60,492 nt of DNA from RPRB01 sp035543115. GTDB taxonomy: Bacteria > Myxococcota > Myxococcia > Myxococcales > Myxococcaceae. Made by a program: the position numbers and the translations under genes. Below the pieces are notes generated by a model. That model saw only the letters and a program-made list of their open reading frames with translations. It did no database searches and had not been told where the DNA came from. Position 1 is the first letter of the stretch. Each line of letters starts with the position of its first letter. The stretch covers positions 1 through 60,492 of the forward strand of contig DATKKF010000127.1 of NCBI GenBank assembly GCA_035543115.1, read 5' to 3'. Shown one piece after another: positions 16,378 to 24,811 of this stretch.

Positions 16378-17484
16378 TTACGCGTCGGGATCTGGTGGGG
16401 CGTCCACCCACGTGGCCACGTCCGAGGGAAGATTCAGGCTGACGACCGCGCGCGTGTCTCCGGTGGCGTCTCGGAGCACCGACTCGGGGAGCGTCCGTCC
16501 CCGGAGCCCATCCCACAGCGCGCGGAAGGATGCGCCCGCGCCGCCGAGCGCCTGCGCCCAGCGCGGGGCGAGCGCGCTCCGGTACAGCGCCGCCAGCGGC
16601 TCGAGCCGTCCCGAGACGGTGTAGGCCACGGCGTCCAGACCGTCGCTGCGCGCCTCGAGCAGCGGGCGCACGGCACGCCCGTCCAGAAACGGCATGTCGC
16701 CGCCCACCGCCAGCACCCACGGCGTGCGCGCCTGCGCCATCGCCGCCTGCACCCCGCCCGGCGCCCCACGCCCGGGCACCACGTCCTCCACGCGCAAGAG
16801 CCCCGCGTCCGGAAGCCGCGGGTCGGCGGACACCAGCAGCACCTCGTCGGCCAGCGTCCGGAGTCCCAGCACCCGCTCCAGCACCGTGCGTCCGCGCACC
16901 CGGAGCAGGGGCTTGCACGTCCCGCCCAGCCGGGTGGCGCCGCCGCCGGCGATGATGGCCAGGCTCACCCCGAAGGAAACCGGGCGCAGGAGGACGTGGT
17001 CGGTCTGGGTGTCGGCGCCGAACTGGAACGCCTGGGCGCCCACCCGGCGGAAGCCGTGCTTGGCGTAGAAGGCCTGCGCGCGGGCATTGCGCTCCCACAC
17101 CGCGAGCCACACCGCCTCGGCACCGAGCGCCCGCGCCTGCGCGAGTGCCGCCACCATCAGCGTCGGCGCCGCGTCGCCGCCGTGCAGACGCCGATCCACG
17201 TAGAAGCGGCGAATCTCCACCTCCTTCCCGGGCCGGACCGGCTCGGGCGGTTCGGCGCTCCCGGGCTCCGCCCGTCGCGGCGCGGACGTGCCGGCGACGA
17301 GCAACGCCCACCCGACTGGCACCTCTTGGTCCTCGAGCACGAGCAGCCGCATCCCGGGAGTGGCCAGCGCCCGCGCCAGGGCCGCCTCGGTGAAGTGCTC
17401 TGCGAGGTACGCCCGCATGTCCGCGGGCGTGTTGTCCCGGGCGAAGGCCTCGTGGAAGAGCCGGCCGCCGAGCGCGGCCAGCAT
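16378..17484 (-). CDS. mobA: GNAT acetyltransferase fused to molybdenum cofactor guanylyltransferase (MobA)
   Basis: A 368-aa two-domain protein. Residues 1-168 are a GNAT acetyltransferase (VEIRRFYVDRRLHGG, then ERNARAQAFYAKHGFRRVG). Residues 174-368 are a MobA-type nucleotidyltransferase that would attach GMP to molybdopterin, with IIAGGGATRLGG at 177-188 and Lys191, and GGDMPFLDG further on. The reading frame upstream of the first ATG still encodes GNAT-like LDVRFARPADAA back to the preceding stop, but only a CTG (17518-17520) could start it, so the true start may be non-canonical. fdhD, also needed for bis-MGD enzymes, lies close by. Confidence 0.85.
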   Translation of the reverse strand: MLAALGGRLFHEAFARDNTPADMRAYLAEHFTEAALARALATPGMRLLVLEDQEVPVGWALLVAGTSAPRRAEPGSAEPPEPVRPGKEVEIRRFYVDRRLHGGDAAPTLMVAALAQARALGAEAVWLAVWERNARAQAFYAKHGFRRVGAQAFQFGADTQTDHVLLRPVSFGVSLAIIAGGGATRLGGTCKPLLRVRGRTVLERVLGLRTLADEVLLVSADPRLPDAGLLRVEDVVPGRGAPGGVQAAMAQARTPWVLAVGGDMPFLDGRAVRPLLEARSDGLDAVAYTVSGRLEPLAALYRSALAPRWAQALGGAGASFRALWDGLRGRTLPESVLRDATGDTRAVVSLNLPSDVATWVDAPPDPDA

Positions 17485-17523
17485 CGCGGCATCGGCCGGC
17501 CGTGCGAACCGGACGTCCAGCGA

Positions 17524-18039
17524 CTACCTCCGCAGCTCCACGCCCGAGGCGATGAGCCGGACCTCGCGCTGCGCGCCGGTGGCCATCGCGCCGCCCTCGG
17601 CCCGCAGATGCTCGGCCTGCGCCGCGGAGAGCTGCGCCACCCTGAGCGTCCCTTGCACCCGCGCCCGCGCGCCGGCCGAGTCGGTGGGGACGAAGAAGGC
17701 GGAGTCCTTGAAGGTGACGCGCACCCCCGCGCCGCCCTCGGCCGGGGCGAGCTCCATCCAGCACCCCATCTGGCTGCACGCCCGGCGAACGACGCCTTCC
17801 ACCAGGACCTGCCGCCCGTCCTCCGGCTTGCTCAGCACGGCCGACAGCGGCACCGGGGCCTGGTCCTTCGGCAGCGGCTCACCGCGCGCCAGCACCGCGC
17901 CCGACTTCACCGTGGGGCTGGATGCGCGCGCGGCCTGGGCCTGGCCCTCGTCGCAAGCGCCCTTGTCGTCGTGGGCCGCAGCGCCGAACGAAACGCCGAG
18001 CAGGATGGCGAGTGAATATCGGTACATGGACGTCAGCAT
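17524..18039 (-). CDS. DUF4920-like exported protein
   Basis: A 171-aa protein with an N-terminal signal peptide (MYRYSLAILLGVSFGAAA within the first 25 residues). The core has GVVRRACSQMGCWMEL, VRVTFKDSAFFVPTD and a following GARARVQG, which match my memory of the DUF4920 family, often found with metal or redox proteins. ATG 18039 has a GGAGGG site; ATG 18027 is an alternative. The stop codon is only three bases from the possible CTG start of the GNAT-MobA gene, so the two are probably coupled. Confidence 0.8.
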   Translation of the reverse strand: MLTSMYRYSLAILLGVSFGAAAHDDKGACDEGQAQAARASSPTVKSGAVLARGEPLPKDQAPVPLSAVLSKPEDGRQVLVEGVVRRACSQMGCWMELAPAEGGAGVRVTFKDSAFFVPTDSAGARARVQGTLRVAQLSAAQAEHLRAEGGAMATGAQREVRLIASGVELRR

Positions 18040-18119
18040 GCCAGGTCGTCCCTCCGCAGTTCCAGACACCCACCTGGCCGGCACGTTGCGCCGCTCGGCA
18101 CAGGAAGCTCGCCGCGCGC

Positions 18120-18435
18120 ACCTGCCTCTGGATGCACCCCATCGACGGGGCAGGGCAGGTGCTGGAGAGCTTGCACACCCGGCTCGCGCGACGGTCGCGC
18201 CTGACCCGGGCGGCCGCGTCCCTCGGGGTCATCCACGCCACCGAGTACGCCTCGGGTGCCGCGTTGCGCCGCGTCCTCGGTGACTGCCCTGGCGCGACCG
18301 CGAGGGCATGCACCTGCACGGACTGGTGCGGCTCGACGACGCGCCGTTCTGGCTCGCCGCCGCGCCGGGCTTCGAGCGGGTGCGCGACGCGCTGCACGCG
18401 CCGGCTGCTCGCCCCGCCCTCGGCCCGGGGGTAGC
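18120..18435 (+). pseudogene. Possible broken coding sequence before fdhD
   Basis: One frame reads MHPIDGAGQVLESLHTRLAR and then LTRAAASLGVIHATEY up to about 18275. After a frame change near 18300 a second frame reads GMHLHGLVRLDDAPFWLAAA and PGFERVRDALHAP to about 18410. Each half has normal protein-like composition, whereas the continuing frames turn Arg/Cys/Thr-rich. Together they could be one decayed gene of about 100 residues. No domain is recognised, so this is tentative. Confidence 0.35.
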
Positions 18436-19341
18436 GTGCCCGACGTGCGGAACCGAGGAACCGTCGAACGACCGTGTCGCCGCGTGACCCAGGGCACCGC
18501 CGCGCCGGCGCGGGCGGACGTGGTCGCAGTCGAGGAGCCGCTGGAGATTCGCCTCGCCGGCGACACCGTGGCCATCACCATGCGAACACCCGGGGCGGAC
18601 CACGCGCTCGCCGCCGGCTTCCTTCTCTCCGAGGGCATCATCCGCTCGGTCGACGACCTGGGGACGGTCAGCCACTGCGGTCGCACCGACGAGGAGGGCT
18701 ACGGGAACGCGCTCGACGTGCTCCCCGCCCCCGGGGTCCAGCTCTCGTGGGAGCGGGTGACGGCGAGCCGGCGCGGCACGCTCACCTCCGCGGCCTGCGG
18801 CGTCTGCGGCCGCGAACAGATCGACGACCTGCTCGCGCGCATCGTGCCGCTCGGCGAAGCGCCCCCGGTGGACAGCACGCTGGTGGCCTCGGCCCCGGAC
18901 CGGCTCCGCGCCGCGCAACGGGCGTTCGAGCGTACCGGCGGCACCCATGCGGCGATGGTGCTGGCCGCGGACGGCACCGTTCTGGCCGTGCACGAGGACG
19001 TCGGGCGCCACAATGCGGTGGACAAGGTGGTTGGCGCCCTGGTGCTCGCGGGCGTCATCGGACCGTGCCGTACTCCGTCACCTGGTCCGCGGCCGGCCCT
19101 CCTGGTGGTCAGCGGCCGGAGCAGCTTCGAGATGGTCCAGAAGGCTGCCATGGCCCGCATCCCGGTCCTCGCGTCCGTGGGGGCGGCCAGCAGTCTGGCA
19201 GTGGACCTCGCCGAGCGTGCAGGCGTCGCCCTGGCCACCTTCGTGCGGGGCGGAAGCTTCAACCTGTACACACACGGGCGGCGAATCCGGGGGACCGCCC
19301 CGCCTGTAGAGGAGCAGACCGGCGGCGGGGCCCTTCGGTAA
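18436..19341 (+). CDS. fdhD: Formate dehydrogenase sulfurtransferase FdhD
   Basis: A 301-aa cytoplasmic protein that passes sulfur from IscS to the Mo-bis-MGD cofactor of formate dehydrogenases. The catalytic CGVC pair is Cys121 and Cys124; VEEPLEIRL (32-40), TMRTPG (48-53), GFLLSEGI (61-68) and the late VSGRSSFEMVQKA are typical. The start is GTG: family similarity begins at about TVERP, which supports 18436, while a GTG at 18484 is the alternative. No formate dehydrogenase subunit is in the window. Confidence 0.94.
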   Translation: MPDVRNRGTVERPCRRVTQGTAAPARADVVAVEEPLEIRLAGDTVAITMRTPGADHALAAGFLLSEGIIRSVDDLGTVSHCGRTDEEGYGNALDVLPAPGVQLSWERVTASRRGTLTSAACGVCGREQIDDLLARIVPLGEAPPVDSTLVASAPDRLRAAQRAFERTGGTHAAMVLAADGTVLAVHEDVGRHNAVDKVVGALVLAGVIGPCRTPSPGPRPALLVVSGRSSFEMVQKAAMARIPVLASVGAASSLAVDLAERAGVALATFVRGGSFNLYTHGRRIRGTAPPVEEQTGGGALR

Positions 19342-19393
19342 GCTGCTCTCCTACGCCGCCCTCACCCTGCGCCCCTGGTTGGTGCGCGGCGCG

Positions 19394-20212
19394 CTAGGGG
19401 CCGGCCTCGATGTCCACGTGCTCGGCGCGCTCGATCCGCTCGCCGAGGAAGCGCGCGCTCAGCTCGGGGATGCGGTCTGGCGTGTCGGTGACGAAGACCC
19501 GGAGCGTGCCGGGGCCCCGGGGCGCCCGTCCGGCGACGCCGCGGGCCAGCAGGGCCTCGACCTCGGCCGCGGTGGCGTCCGCGGAGTCGACCAGCATGAC
19601 GCCCGGGCCCAGCTCCTCGGCCAGCACGCCCCGCAGCAGCGGGTAGTGGGTGCAGCCCAGGACCAGCGTGTCGATGCCGGCCTGCCGCATCGGAGCGAGG
19701 TAGGCGCGGGCGACCAGCCGCGGCACGTCGCCCTGCACCCACCCTTCCTCCGCCAGCGGCACGAACAGCGGACAGGCCTGGACCTGGATACGGATGCCCG
19801 GACGCTCGGCGGCGAGCGCGCGCTGGTACGCGCCGGAGGCGATGGTGCCCGGCGTCCCCACCACCCCCACGTTGCCCGACGGGCTCACTCGGGCCGCGGC
19901 GCGAGCCCCAGGCTCGATGACGCCCACCACCGGGATGCCCAGGCTGCCCCGGAGCGCCGGCAGCGCGACGGAGGAGGCGGTGTTGCAAGCCACCACCAGC
20001 AGCTTGACATCCTGCCCGGTGAGGAACGCCGCGTTGCGGAGCGAGTAGCGCGTCACCACCTCGGCGGACTTGGTCCCGTACGGGACCCGGGCGGTGTCGC
20101 CCAGGTACACCATGGACTCGTCCGGGAACCGGGCCCGGAGCGCGCGCAGGACGGTGAGCCCTCCCACCCCGGAGTCGAAGACGCCGATCGGCCGCAGATC
20201 CGTGAGCCCCAT
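19394..20212 (-). CDS. murI: Glutamate racemase
   Basis: A 272-aa cytoplasmic enzyme that makes D-glutamate for peptidoglycan. FDSGVGGLT is at 12-20, the two catalytic cysteines are Cys76 (VVACNTAS) and Cys187 (LGCTHYP), and VPYGTKS (43-49) matches the family substrate loop. Length is normal. It is convergent with fdhD and 42 bases downstream of a lipoprotein gene, with which it may share a transcript. Confidence 0.97.
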   Translation of the reverse strand: MGLTDLRPIGVFDSGVGGLTVLRALRARFPDESMVYLGDTARVPYGTKSAEVVTRYSLRNAAFLTGQDVKLLVVACNTASSVALPALRGSLGIPVVGVIEPGARAAARVSPSGNVGVVGTPGTIASGAYQRALAAERPGIRIQVQACPLFVPLAEEGWVQGDVPRLVARAYLAPMRQAGIDTLVLGCTHYPLLRGVLAEELGPGVMLVDSADATAAEVEALLARGVAGRAPRGPGTLRVFVTDTPDRIPELSARFLGERIERAEHVDIEAGP

Positions 20213-20254
20213 GCGGAGCCCGGGCCTACCACGAACCGTGCCAGAGCTGCCCTG

Positions 20255-21301
20255 CTAGAGGTGGAAGAGCGGGACGAAGACCAGGAACGCGGACGGGTTC
20301 GTGGAGTCGTAGAACTGCCCGGGCTGGACGGTCACCGTCTGCGGCTGAACCAGGCTGGGGTCCTCCCGGTAGATGGGGGTGCCTCCACCCTGCAGGCCGC
20401 AGCTGCCGGCTGCGCTGCCCGGGCCGCAGGCGTCGATGTAGGGGACCCAGTTGCCCGCGTAGACGTTGTCCAGGACGACGCTGGCGTTGCAGTTCGAGCC
20501 GAGCACGAACGTCTGCTGCGAGGAGAATCCGAGCACCAGGTCCGCGATGCCCGCCTGGGCGCATGACTGTCGGATGTCGGCGTTGTAGTCGCTCACGCTC
20601 GCGTACGGGGCCCAAGCAACCCGCAGGCCGCCCACGTCCCAGTGGAGGGGAACGGTCTGGCTCGAGGCCGAGCCGGTCACGAAGTTGATCTGCAGCGGCC
20701 CGCTCTCGGCGTAGGCGGTCACGCCCTCCTCGCTGCTGTAGGCGACGAGGTCGATCCTGTGCTGACCGGCCGCGACGTACGGGCTGACGACCACGCTCCC
20801 GCCGCTGCCCTGGTCGCAGTCGTAGCTTCCGCCGTTCTGGTCGTCGATGAAGATGGCCACCTTGTCCAGCCGCTGACCCGCCCCGCAGCGGGGAATCTGG
20901 CCAGGGTCGCCGGTGGCCGGGTCGAGCGTCCAGCTGAAGTAGGACACCGCGTTCTCGGCGGAGACCGGCTGGAGGTCGACGGTCACGCTCACGTCGCCCT
21001 CGAGCCGCACCGATTTGCTGCCCTTCCAGGTGACGGCCTGGGTGGAGTCGAGCCCCTGGACGGTGACGTTGTACGTGCCGGGGTAGAAGTCGGTGAAGCT
21101 CGCCACCCCGCTGCGGCAGTCGAAGGTGTCCTGGTTCAGCGGTTCGCCGGCGATCGCGATCCGCACCTGCTCGACCGCCGCGCCCGTGCAGCTGCCGCCT
21201 CCGAAGGTCCAGCCGACGGTCATCGCCCCGCCGCGGTGAGAATCGCACGCCGCCAGTCCGCTCAGCAGAGCCAGCCACAGGGTGAGCCCACGGATGCGCA
21301 T
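20255..21301 (-). CDS. Lipoprotein with three Cys-pair repeats
   Basis: A 348-aa surface or periplasmic lipoprotein, lipidated at Cys20 (LAAC). The rest is three tandem modules of about 95 residues. Each has a Trp-containing strand, then a Cys pair with nearly constant spacing: 38/62, 139/162 and 247/271. Each also has a Tyr-rich YxxG/YxAG turn after the second Cys. This suggests three beta-sandwich modules each with one disulfide. CGGAGGA precedes the ATG. A myxobacterial lipoprotein of unknown role; its partner may be the divergent Tol system. Confidence 0.85.
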   Translation of the reverse strand: MRIRGLTLWLALLSGLAACDSHRGGAMTVGWTFGGGSCTGAAVEQVRIAIAGEPLNQDTFDCRSGVASFTDFYPGTYNVTVQGLDSTQAVTWKGSKSVRLEGDVSVTVDLQPVSAENAVSYFSWTLDPATGDPGQIPRCGAGQRLDKVAIFIDDQNGGSYDCDQGSGGSVVVSPYVAAGQHRIDLVAYSSEEGVTAYAESGPLQINFVTGSASSQTVPLHWDVGGLRVAWAPYASVSDYNADIRQSCAQAGIADLVLGFSSQQTFVLGSNCNASVVLDNVYAGNWVPYIDACGPGSAAGSCGLQGGGTPIYREDPSLVQPQTVTVQPGQFYDSTNPSAFLVFVPLFHL

Positions 21302-21428
21302 GTCGGACGTCCTCCGGTAAAGTAAAGAAGCGGCCGTTCAGTCCTTCCGTCGCTTGCTCCAGGACGCCGCTCCGCTGGTAGGTATTCACCTCGGACAGCC
21401 GTGGGGATTGCCCCGGGGTCTTCCAGCG

Positions 21429-21458
21429 TTGACGGCAGTCGGATCTGCCTGCTACCGC
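21429..21458 (+). promoter_or_regulatory. Candidate promoter of the tol operon
   Basis: TTGACG (21429-21434) and TACCGC (21453-21458) are spaced by 18 bases. The same arrangement, TTGACG-N18-TACCGT, lies upstream of the TPR gene at 47499-47528. The tolQ ATG begins 17 bases after the -10 box, so the leader would be short and has no clear ribosome site. Confidence 0.4.
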
Positions 21459-21475
21459 TTCCCGTCCACCCCCTT

Positions 21476-22180
21476 ATGCACACCCTCCCCGTCGCCCTGG
21501 CGGCGATTGACTATCTCTCCATCGTCCGACAGAGCTCGCCGGTGGAGCTGGCGGTGCTCGGCCTGCTGGTGGCCGTCTCGGTGGTGTCCTGGGCGCTGAT
21601 CGCGGTGAAGGCCGTGCAGCTCAACCGGGCCCGCGACCAGTCCATCACCTTCCTCGACACCTTCTGGAAGGGGTCGCGGCTGGACGCCATCTACCAGTCG
21701 GCGCGGAACCTGCCGAGCTCGCCCATCTCTCGGGTCTTCTGCGCCGGATACGAGGAGCTGTCCAAGCTCGCCCAGGGCAAGGACGGAGGCGAGAACGCGA
21801 TGAGCGAGCGGCTGGGGGGCATCGAGAACGTCGAGCGCGCGCTCAACCGGGCCAGCACCTCGCAGATCACCGAGCTCGAGTCCCGGGTGAGCTTCCTCGG
21901 CACCGTGGGCGCCACCGCGCCGTTCGTCGGGCTCTTCGGGACGGTGATGGGCATCCTCTCGGCGTTCAACGAGATCGCCGAGAAGGGCAACGCCTCGCTG
22001 TCCACCGTGGCCGCGCCCATCGGCAACGCGCTGGTGGCCACCGCCGCCGGCCTGTTCGCCGCCATCCCCGCGGTGGTGGCGTACAATTCGTTCGTTAGCC
22101 GCATCAAGGTGTTCGACACCGAGATGGCCAATTTCTCCTCGGACTTCCTGAACATCATCAAGCGGCACTTCTTCAAGTAG
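21476..22180 (+). CDS. tolQ: TolQ inner-membrane proton channel subunit
   Basis: A 234-aa member of the MotA/TolQ/ExbB family that, with TolR, uses the proton motive force to drive outer-membrane constriction. Three membrane segments lie at about 20-45, 140-165 and 178-200, with the conserved GTVGATAPFVGLFGTVMGI between about 141 and 160. The start was placed at MHTLPVALAA, just before the first helix. It heads tolQ-tolR-tolA-tolB. Confidence 0.95.
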   Translation: MHTLPVALAAIDYLSIVRQSSPVELAVLGLLVAVSVVSWALIAVKAVQLNRARDQSITFLDTFWKGSRLDAIYQSARNLPSSPISRVFCAGYEELSKLAQGKDGGENAMSERLGGIENVERALNRASTSQITELESRVSFLGTVGATAPFVGLFGTVMGILSAFNEIAEKGNASLSTVAAPIGNALVATAAGLFAAIPAVVAYNSFVSRIKVFDTEMANFSSDFLNIIKRHFFK

Positions 22181-22204
22181 GGGAGAAGAGAGGCAGCGAC
22201 GGTC

Positions 22205-22651
22205 ATGGCGATGTCCGCCGGCAAGGGCGCCCCCGGGCGCACCACGATGAGCGAGATCAACGTCACGCCGATGGTGGACGTGATGCTGGTGCTGCTCATC
22301 ATCTTCATGGTGACCGCACCGCTCATCCAGAAGGGGGTGAAGGTCGACCTGCCCGAGGCCAAGGCTGCCCCGGTCGAGTCGAGCGAGAAGAAGCTGGTGC
22401 TCTCGGTCGATGCGAAGCAGCGGGTGTTTCTGGGCGACGTGGAGGTCCCCCTCGACGATCTGGAGGAGAAGCTCCGGACCAACGCCAAGGCGCAGGCCGA
22501 CAAGGAGATCTACCTCCACGCGGACAAGACCCTGCCCTACGGGGTGGTGGTGGAGGTGATGGCCGCCGCGCAGCGGGCAGGCATCGGGAACCTCGGGATG
22601 ATCACCGACCCGGTCTCGCCGGGACGAAAGAAGGGCGCACCGAGCCGATGA
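22205..22651 (+). CDS. tolR: TolR/ExbD-family protein
   Basis: A 148-aa single-pass inner-membrane partner of TolQ. The N-terminal EINVTPMVDVMLVLLIIFMV motif (about 17-36) carries the proton-handling Asp within the transmembrane helix, followed by a periplasmic domain. The stop overlaps the start of the tolA gene (ATGA). The position next to tolA and tolB supports TolR rather than ExbD. Confidence 0.94.
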   Translation: MAMSAGKGAPGRTTMSEINVTPMVDVMLVLLIIFMVTAPLIQKGVKVDLPEAKAAPVESSEKKLVLSVDAKQRVFLGDVEVPLDDLEEKLRTNAKAQADKEIYLHADKTLPYGVVVEVMAAAQRAGIGNLGMITDPVSPGRKKGAPSR

Positions 22652-23412
22652 CCGCCCTCGCCTCGACGGCTCCGGTGTCGTTGCTCGCCCGCCGCCCGGA
22701 GGGGCCGCTGCTCAAGTTCCTCTTCTGGTCGGCGGTGGTGCACGCGGTGCTCGGCTCGCTGGCCCTGGTCTGGGCCAAGCTCCACGAGGAGCCGGCCATC
22801 GACCTGGACCAGAAGCCGATCAAGGCCACCTTAGTCCGGCAGGGCACGCCGCGGGACGAGAAGCTCCTGCCCCGCATCGAGCAGCCTCCTCCACCCGCGG
22901 TGGAGCAGACAGCCCCCCAGCCGGTGGCCGCGCCCGAGCCGCCCCGGCCAGTGGCCCCTTCGCCGATCGCCGCACCTGCGCCGCCCAAGACGAGGCAGGC
23001 CGGAGAGAAGAAGGCAGACCCCCGGCAGAAGCTGCTCGGCGCGTTCGACCGGATGAGCAAGTCGAAGACGCCGGACGCCACCGGCGCCGCCGACGGCGAC
23101 CCCAACGGCGACTCGGCGGTGGCCGAGGGCGAGGCTTACTACGCCCGCCTCAAGTCGCAGGTCACCCGCTTCTACGACGTCTCCGACACCATCCCCGATG
23201 CCGAGCGCATCCGGCTCGTCGCCCAGGTGGCGGTGGTCATCTCCCCCGCCGGGCAGCTGGAGAAGGCCCGGCTGGCGAAGTCGAGCGGGAACGACCTGTT
23301 CGACTCCGCGGTGATGGCCGCGGTGAAGCGCGCCGCGCCCTTCGCCCCCCCGCCCACCCACCTCCGGGACGCCCTGTCGAAGTACGGGGTCGTCCTCCAG
23401 TTCCGTCCCTGA
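22648..23412 (+). CDS. tolA: TolA-like periplasm-spanning protein with TonB-type C-terminus
   Basis: A 254-aa protein: cytoplasmic start, one transmembrane helix (about 22-42), a Pro/Ala-rich linker (about 70-115) and a C-terminal TonB/TolA-like domain (about 160-254, with VAVVISPAGQLEKARLAKSS). It would link the TolQR motor to outer-membrane partners. The linker is shorter than the long helical one of E. coli TolA, so the identification rests on domain order and on its position between tolR and tolB. Confidence 0.85.
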   Translation: MTALASTAPVSLLARRPEGPLLKFLFWSAVVHAVLGSLALVWAKLHEEPAIDLDQKPIKATLVRQGTPRDEKLLPRIEQPPPPAVEQTAPQPVAAPEPPRPVAPSPIAAPAPPKTRQAGEKKADPRQKLLGAFDRMSKSKTPDATGAADGDPNGDSAVAEGEAYYARLKSQVTRFYDVSDTIPDAERIRLVAQVAVVISPAGQLEKARLAKSSGNDLFDSAVMAAVKRAAPFAPPPTHLRDALSKYGVVLQFRP

Positions 23413-23436
23413 CCTGACGAGGAGTGATTTCGACCG

Positions 23437-24717
23437 ATGCGCACCCTGGCCCTGAGCCTGTTGTTCTGCCCCCTGGTCGCCCTGGCCCAGGCCCCGGTGA
23501 TCGAGATCTCCGGGGCGAACTTCCGGCCGCTGCCGATCGCCGTCCCGCTGCCCCAGGCGCTCAATGACGGAGCGCGGGCGGTCTCGCCCGACTTCGACGA
23601 CGCCTTCTTCTTCGACTGCAGCGCCGCGGGCATCTTCCAGGTGCTCGACCGGAAGAGCTACCTCGCCGACGCGCGCGAGGGCTTCACCGCCTCGACCATC
23701 ACCTTCTCCCGGTGGGCCGACGTTGGCGCCGAGGCGCTGGTCAAGGTGCAGCTCTCGGTCGACGGGCGCGAGCTGCGCGGCGAGATGCGGATGTTCACCG
23801 TGTCCAGCGGCAAGGAGGAGCTGCGGCTGGTTCACGTCGAGCCGCTGGACCACCCCAGGAAGCTGGCCCACTTCTTCGCCGACGCGCTCTACAAGCAGTT
23901 CACCCGCGAGCCCGGGCCTTTCCAGTCGCACCTTGCCTTCGTGCGCCGGGTCGGCAAGGGGAAGGACGTGTACCTCGGTGACTGGGACGGCAAGCACGCG
24001 GTCCCCGTTGCCCAGGGGAGCATCAACCTCTTGCCGGTGGTGAGCCCGCAGGGCGACTCGGTGGCGTTCACCAGTTACCGCTCGGGGAAGCCCGCCCTGT
24101 ACCTGCAGCGCGCGGGAGGGGCCCCGACGCCCTTGGTGAACACCGGCTCGATGGTGACCGGGGCCGCGTTCTCCCCGGACGGGCGACGCATCGCCTACAG
24201 CATGGCCCAGGGCGAGGGCGCGCAGCTCTTCGTCGCCGATGCCAGCGGCGGCAATCCGCAGCCGCTGACCGACACGCCCTACTTCATCAACTCGAGCCCG
24301 ACGTGGAGCCCGGACGGCAAGCGCATCGCCTTCGTCAGCAACCGGGCCGGGACGCCGCAGCTCTACGTGCTCACCCTGGCCAACCCGAAGGAGGTCCGCC
24401 GGCTCACCTTCCAGGGCAACTACAACCAGACGCCGGACTGGTCGCCCCGCGGGGACCTCATCGCCTTCACCGCCCGGGACGAGCGCAACGCCTTCGACCT
24501 CTTCACGGTGAACGTGGAGAGCGGCAAGGTGACCCGCCTCACCCAGGACCAGGGAAACAACCAGGAGCCGGCGTTCGCGCCGAACGGGCGGCTCATCGTC
24601 TTCAGCAGCAGCCGGACGGGCAGCTCGATGCTCTGGGTGATGACCGCCGAGGGGCAGAACCAGAAGATGCTCCCGCTGGAGAAGGGCGAGTACAGCACAC
24701 CCGACTGGGGCCCCTGA
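23437..24717 (+). CDS. tolB: Tol-Pal system beta-propeller TolB
   Basis: A 426-aa periplasmic protein. A signal peptide (1-19, ending ALAQA) is followed by an N-terminal alpha/beta domain (about 20-160) and a six-bladed propeller whose repeats read FSPDGRRIAY, WSPDGKRIAFVSNR, WSPRGDLIAFTAR and FAPNGRLIVFSSS. TolB binds Pal and is released by TolA. No pal gene follows, although that is the usual order; the stop codon sits in a strong GC hairpin. Confidence 0.95.
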   Translation: MRTLALSLLFCPLVALAQAPVIEISGANFRPLPIAVPLPQALNDGARAVSPDFDDAFFFDCSAAGIFQVLDRKSYLADAREGFTASTITFSRWADVGAEALVKVQLSVDGRELRGEMRMFTVSSGKEELRLVHVEPLDHPRKLAHFFADALYKQFTREPGPFQSHLAFVRRVGKGKDVYLGDWDGKHAVPVAQGSINLLPVVSPQGDSVAFTSYRSGKPALYLQRAGGAPTPLVNTGSMVTGAAFSPDGRRIAYSMAQGEGAQLFVADASGGNPQPLTDTPYFINSSPTWSPDGKRIAFVSNRAGTPQLYVLTLANPKEVRRLTFQGNYNQTPDWSPRGDLIAFTARDERNAFDLFTVNVESGKVTRLTQDQGNNQEPAFAPNGRLIVFSSSRTGSSMLWVMTAEGQNQKMLPLEKGEYSTPDWGP

Positions 24718-24731
24718 GCGCTCGGGGCCCC
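24707..24731 (+). terminator. GC hairpin at the end of the tol operon
   Basis: GGGGCCCC at 24707-24714 and again at 24724-24731 pair as an 8-base stem around a 9-base loop that contains the tolB stop codon. There is no T-run. It probably ends or attenuates the tol transcript, perhaps with Rho. Confidence 0.45.
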
Positions 24732-24811
24732 GCGGACGAGGAGCACAGTCCCGCTCCGGCCCGAGCGCCAGGCGCGGGCGCCGGCCCGGGTCTGATATCT
24801 CCGGCGCCGTC

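Noticed and set aside
18308..18487. 59-codon frame ending CPTCGTEEPSNDRVAA and overlapping the fdhD start
   Set aside because: FdhD similarity already covers that overlap in another frame, so the Cys-rich end is probably a shadow; only the part before 18420 is listed as a possible relic.
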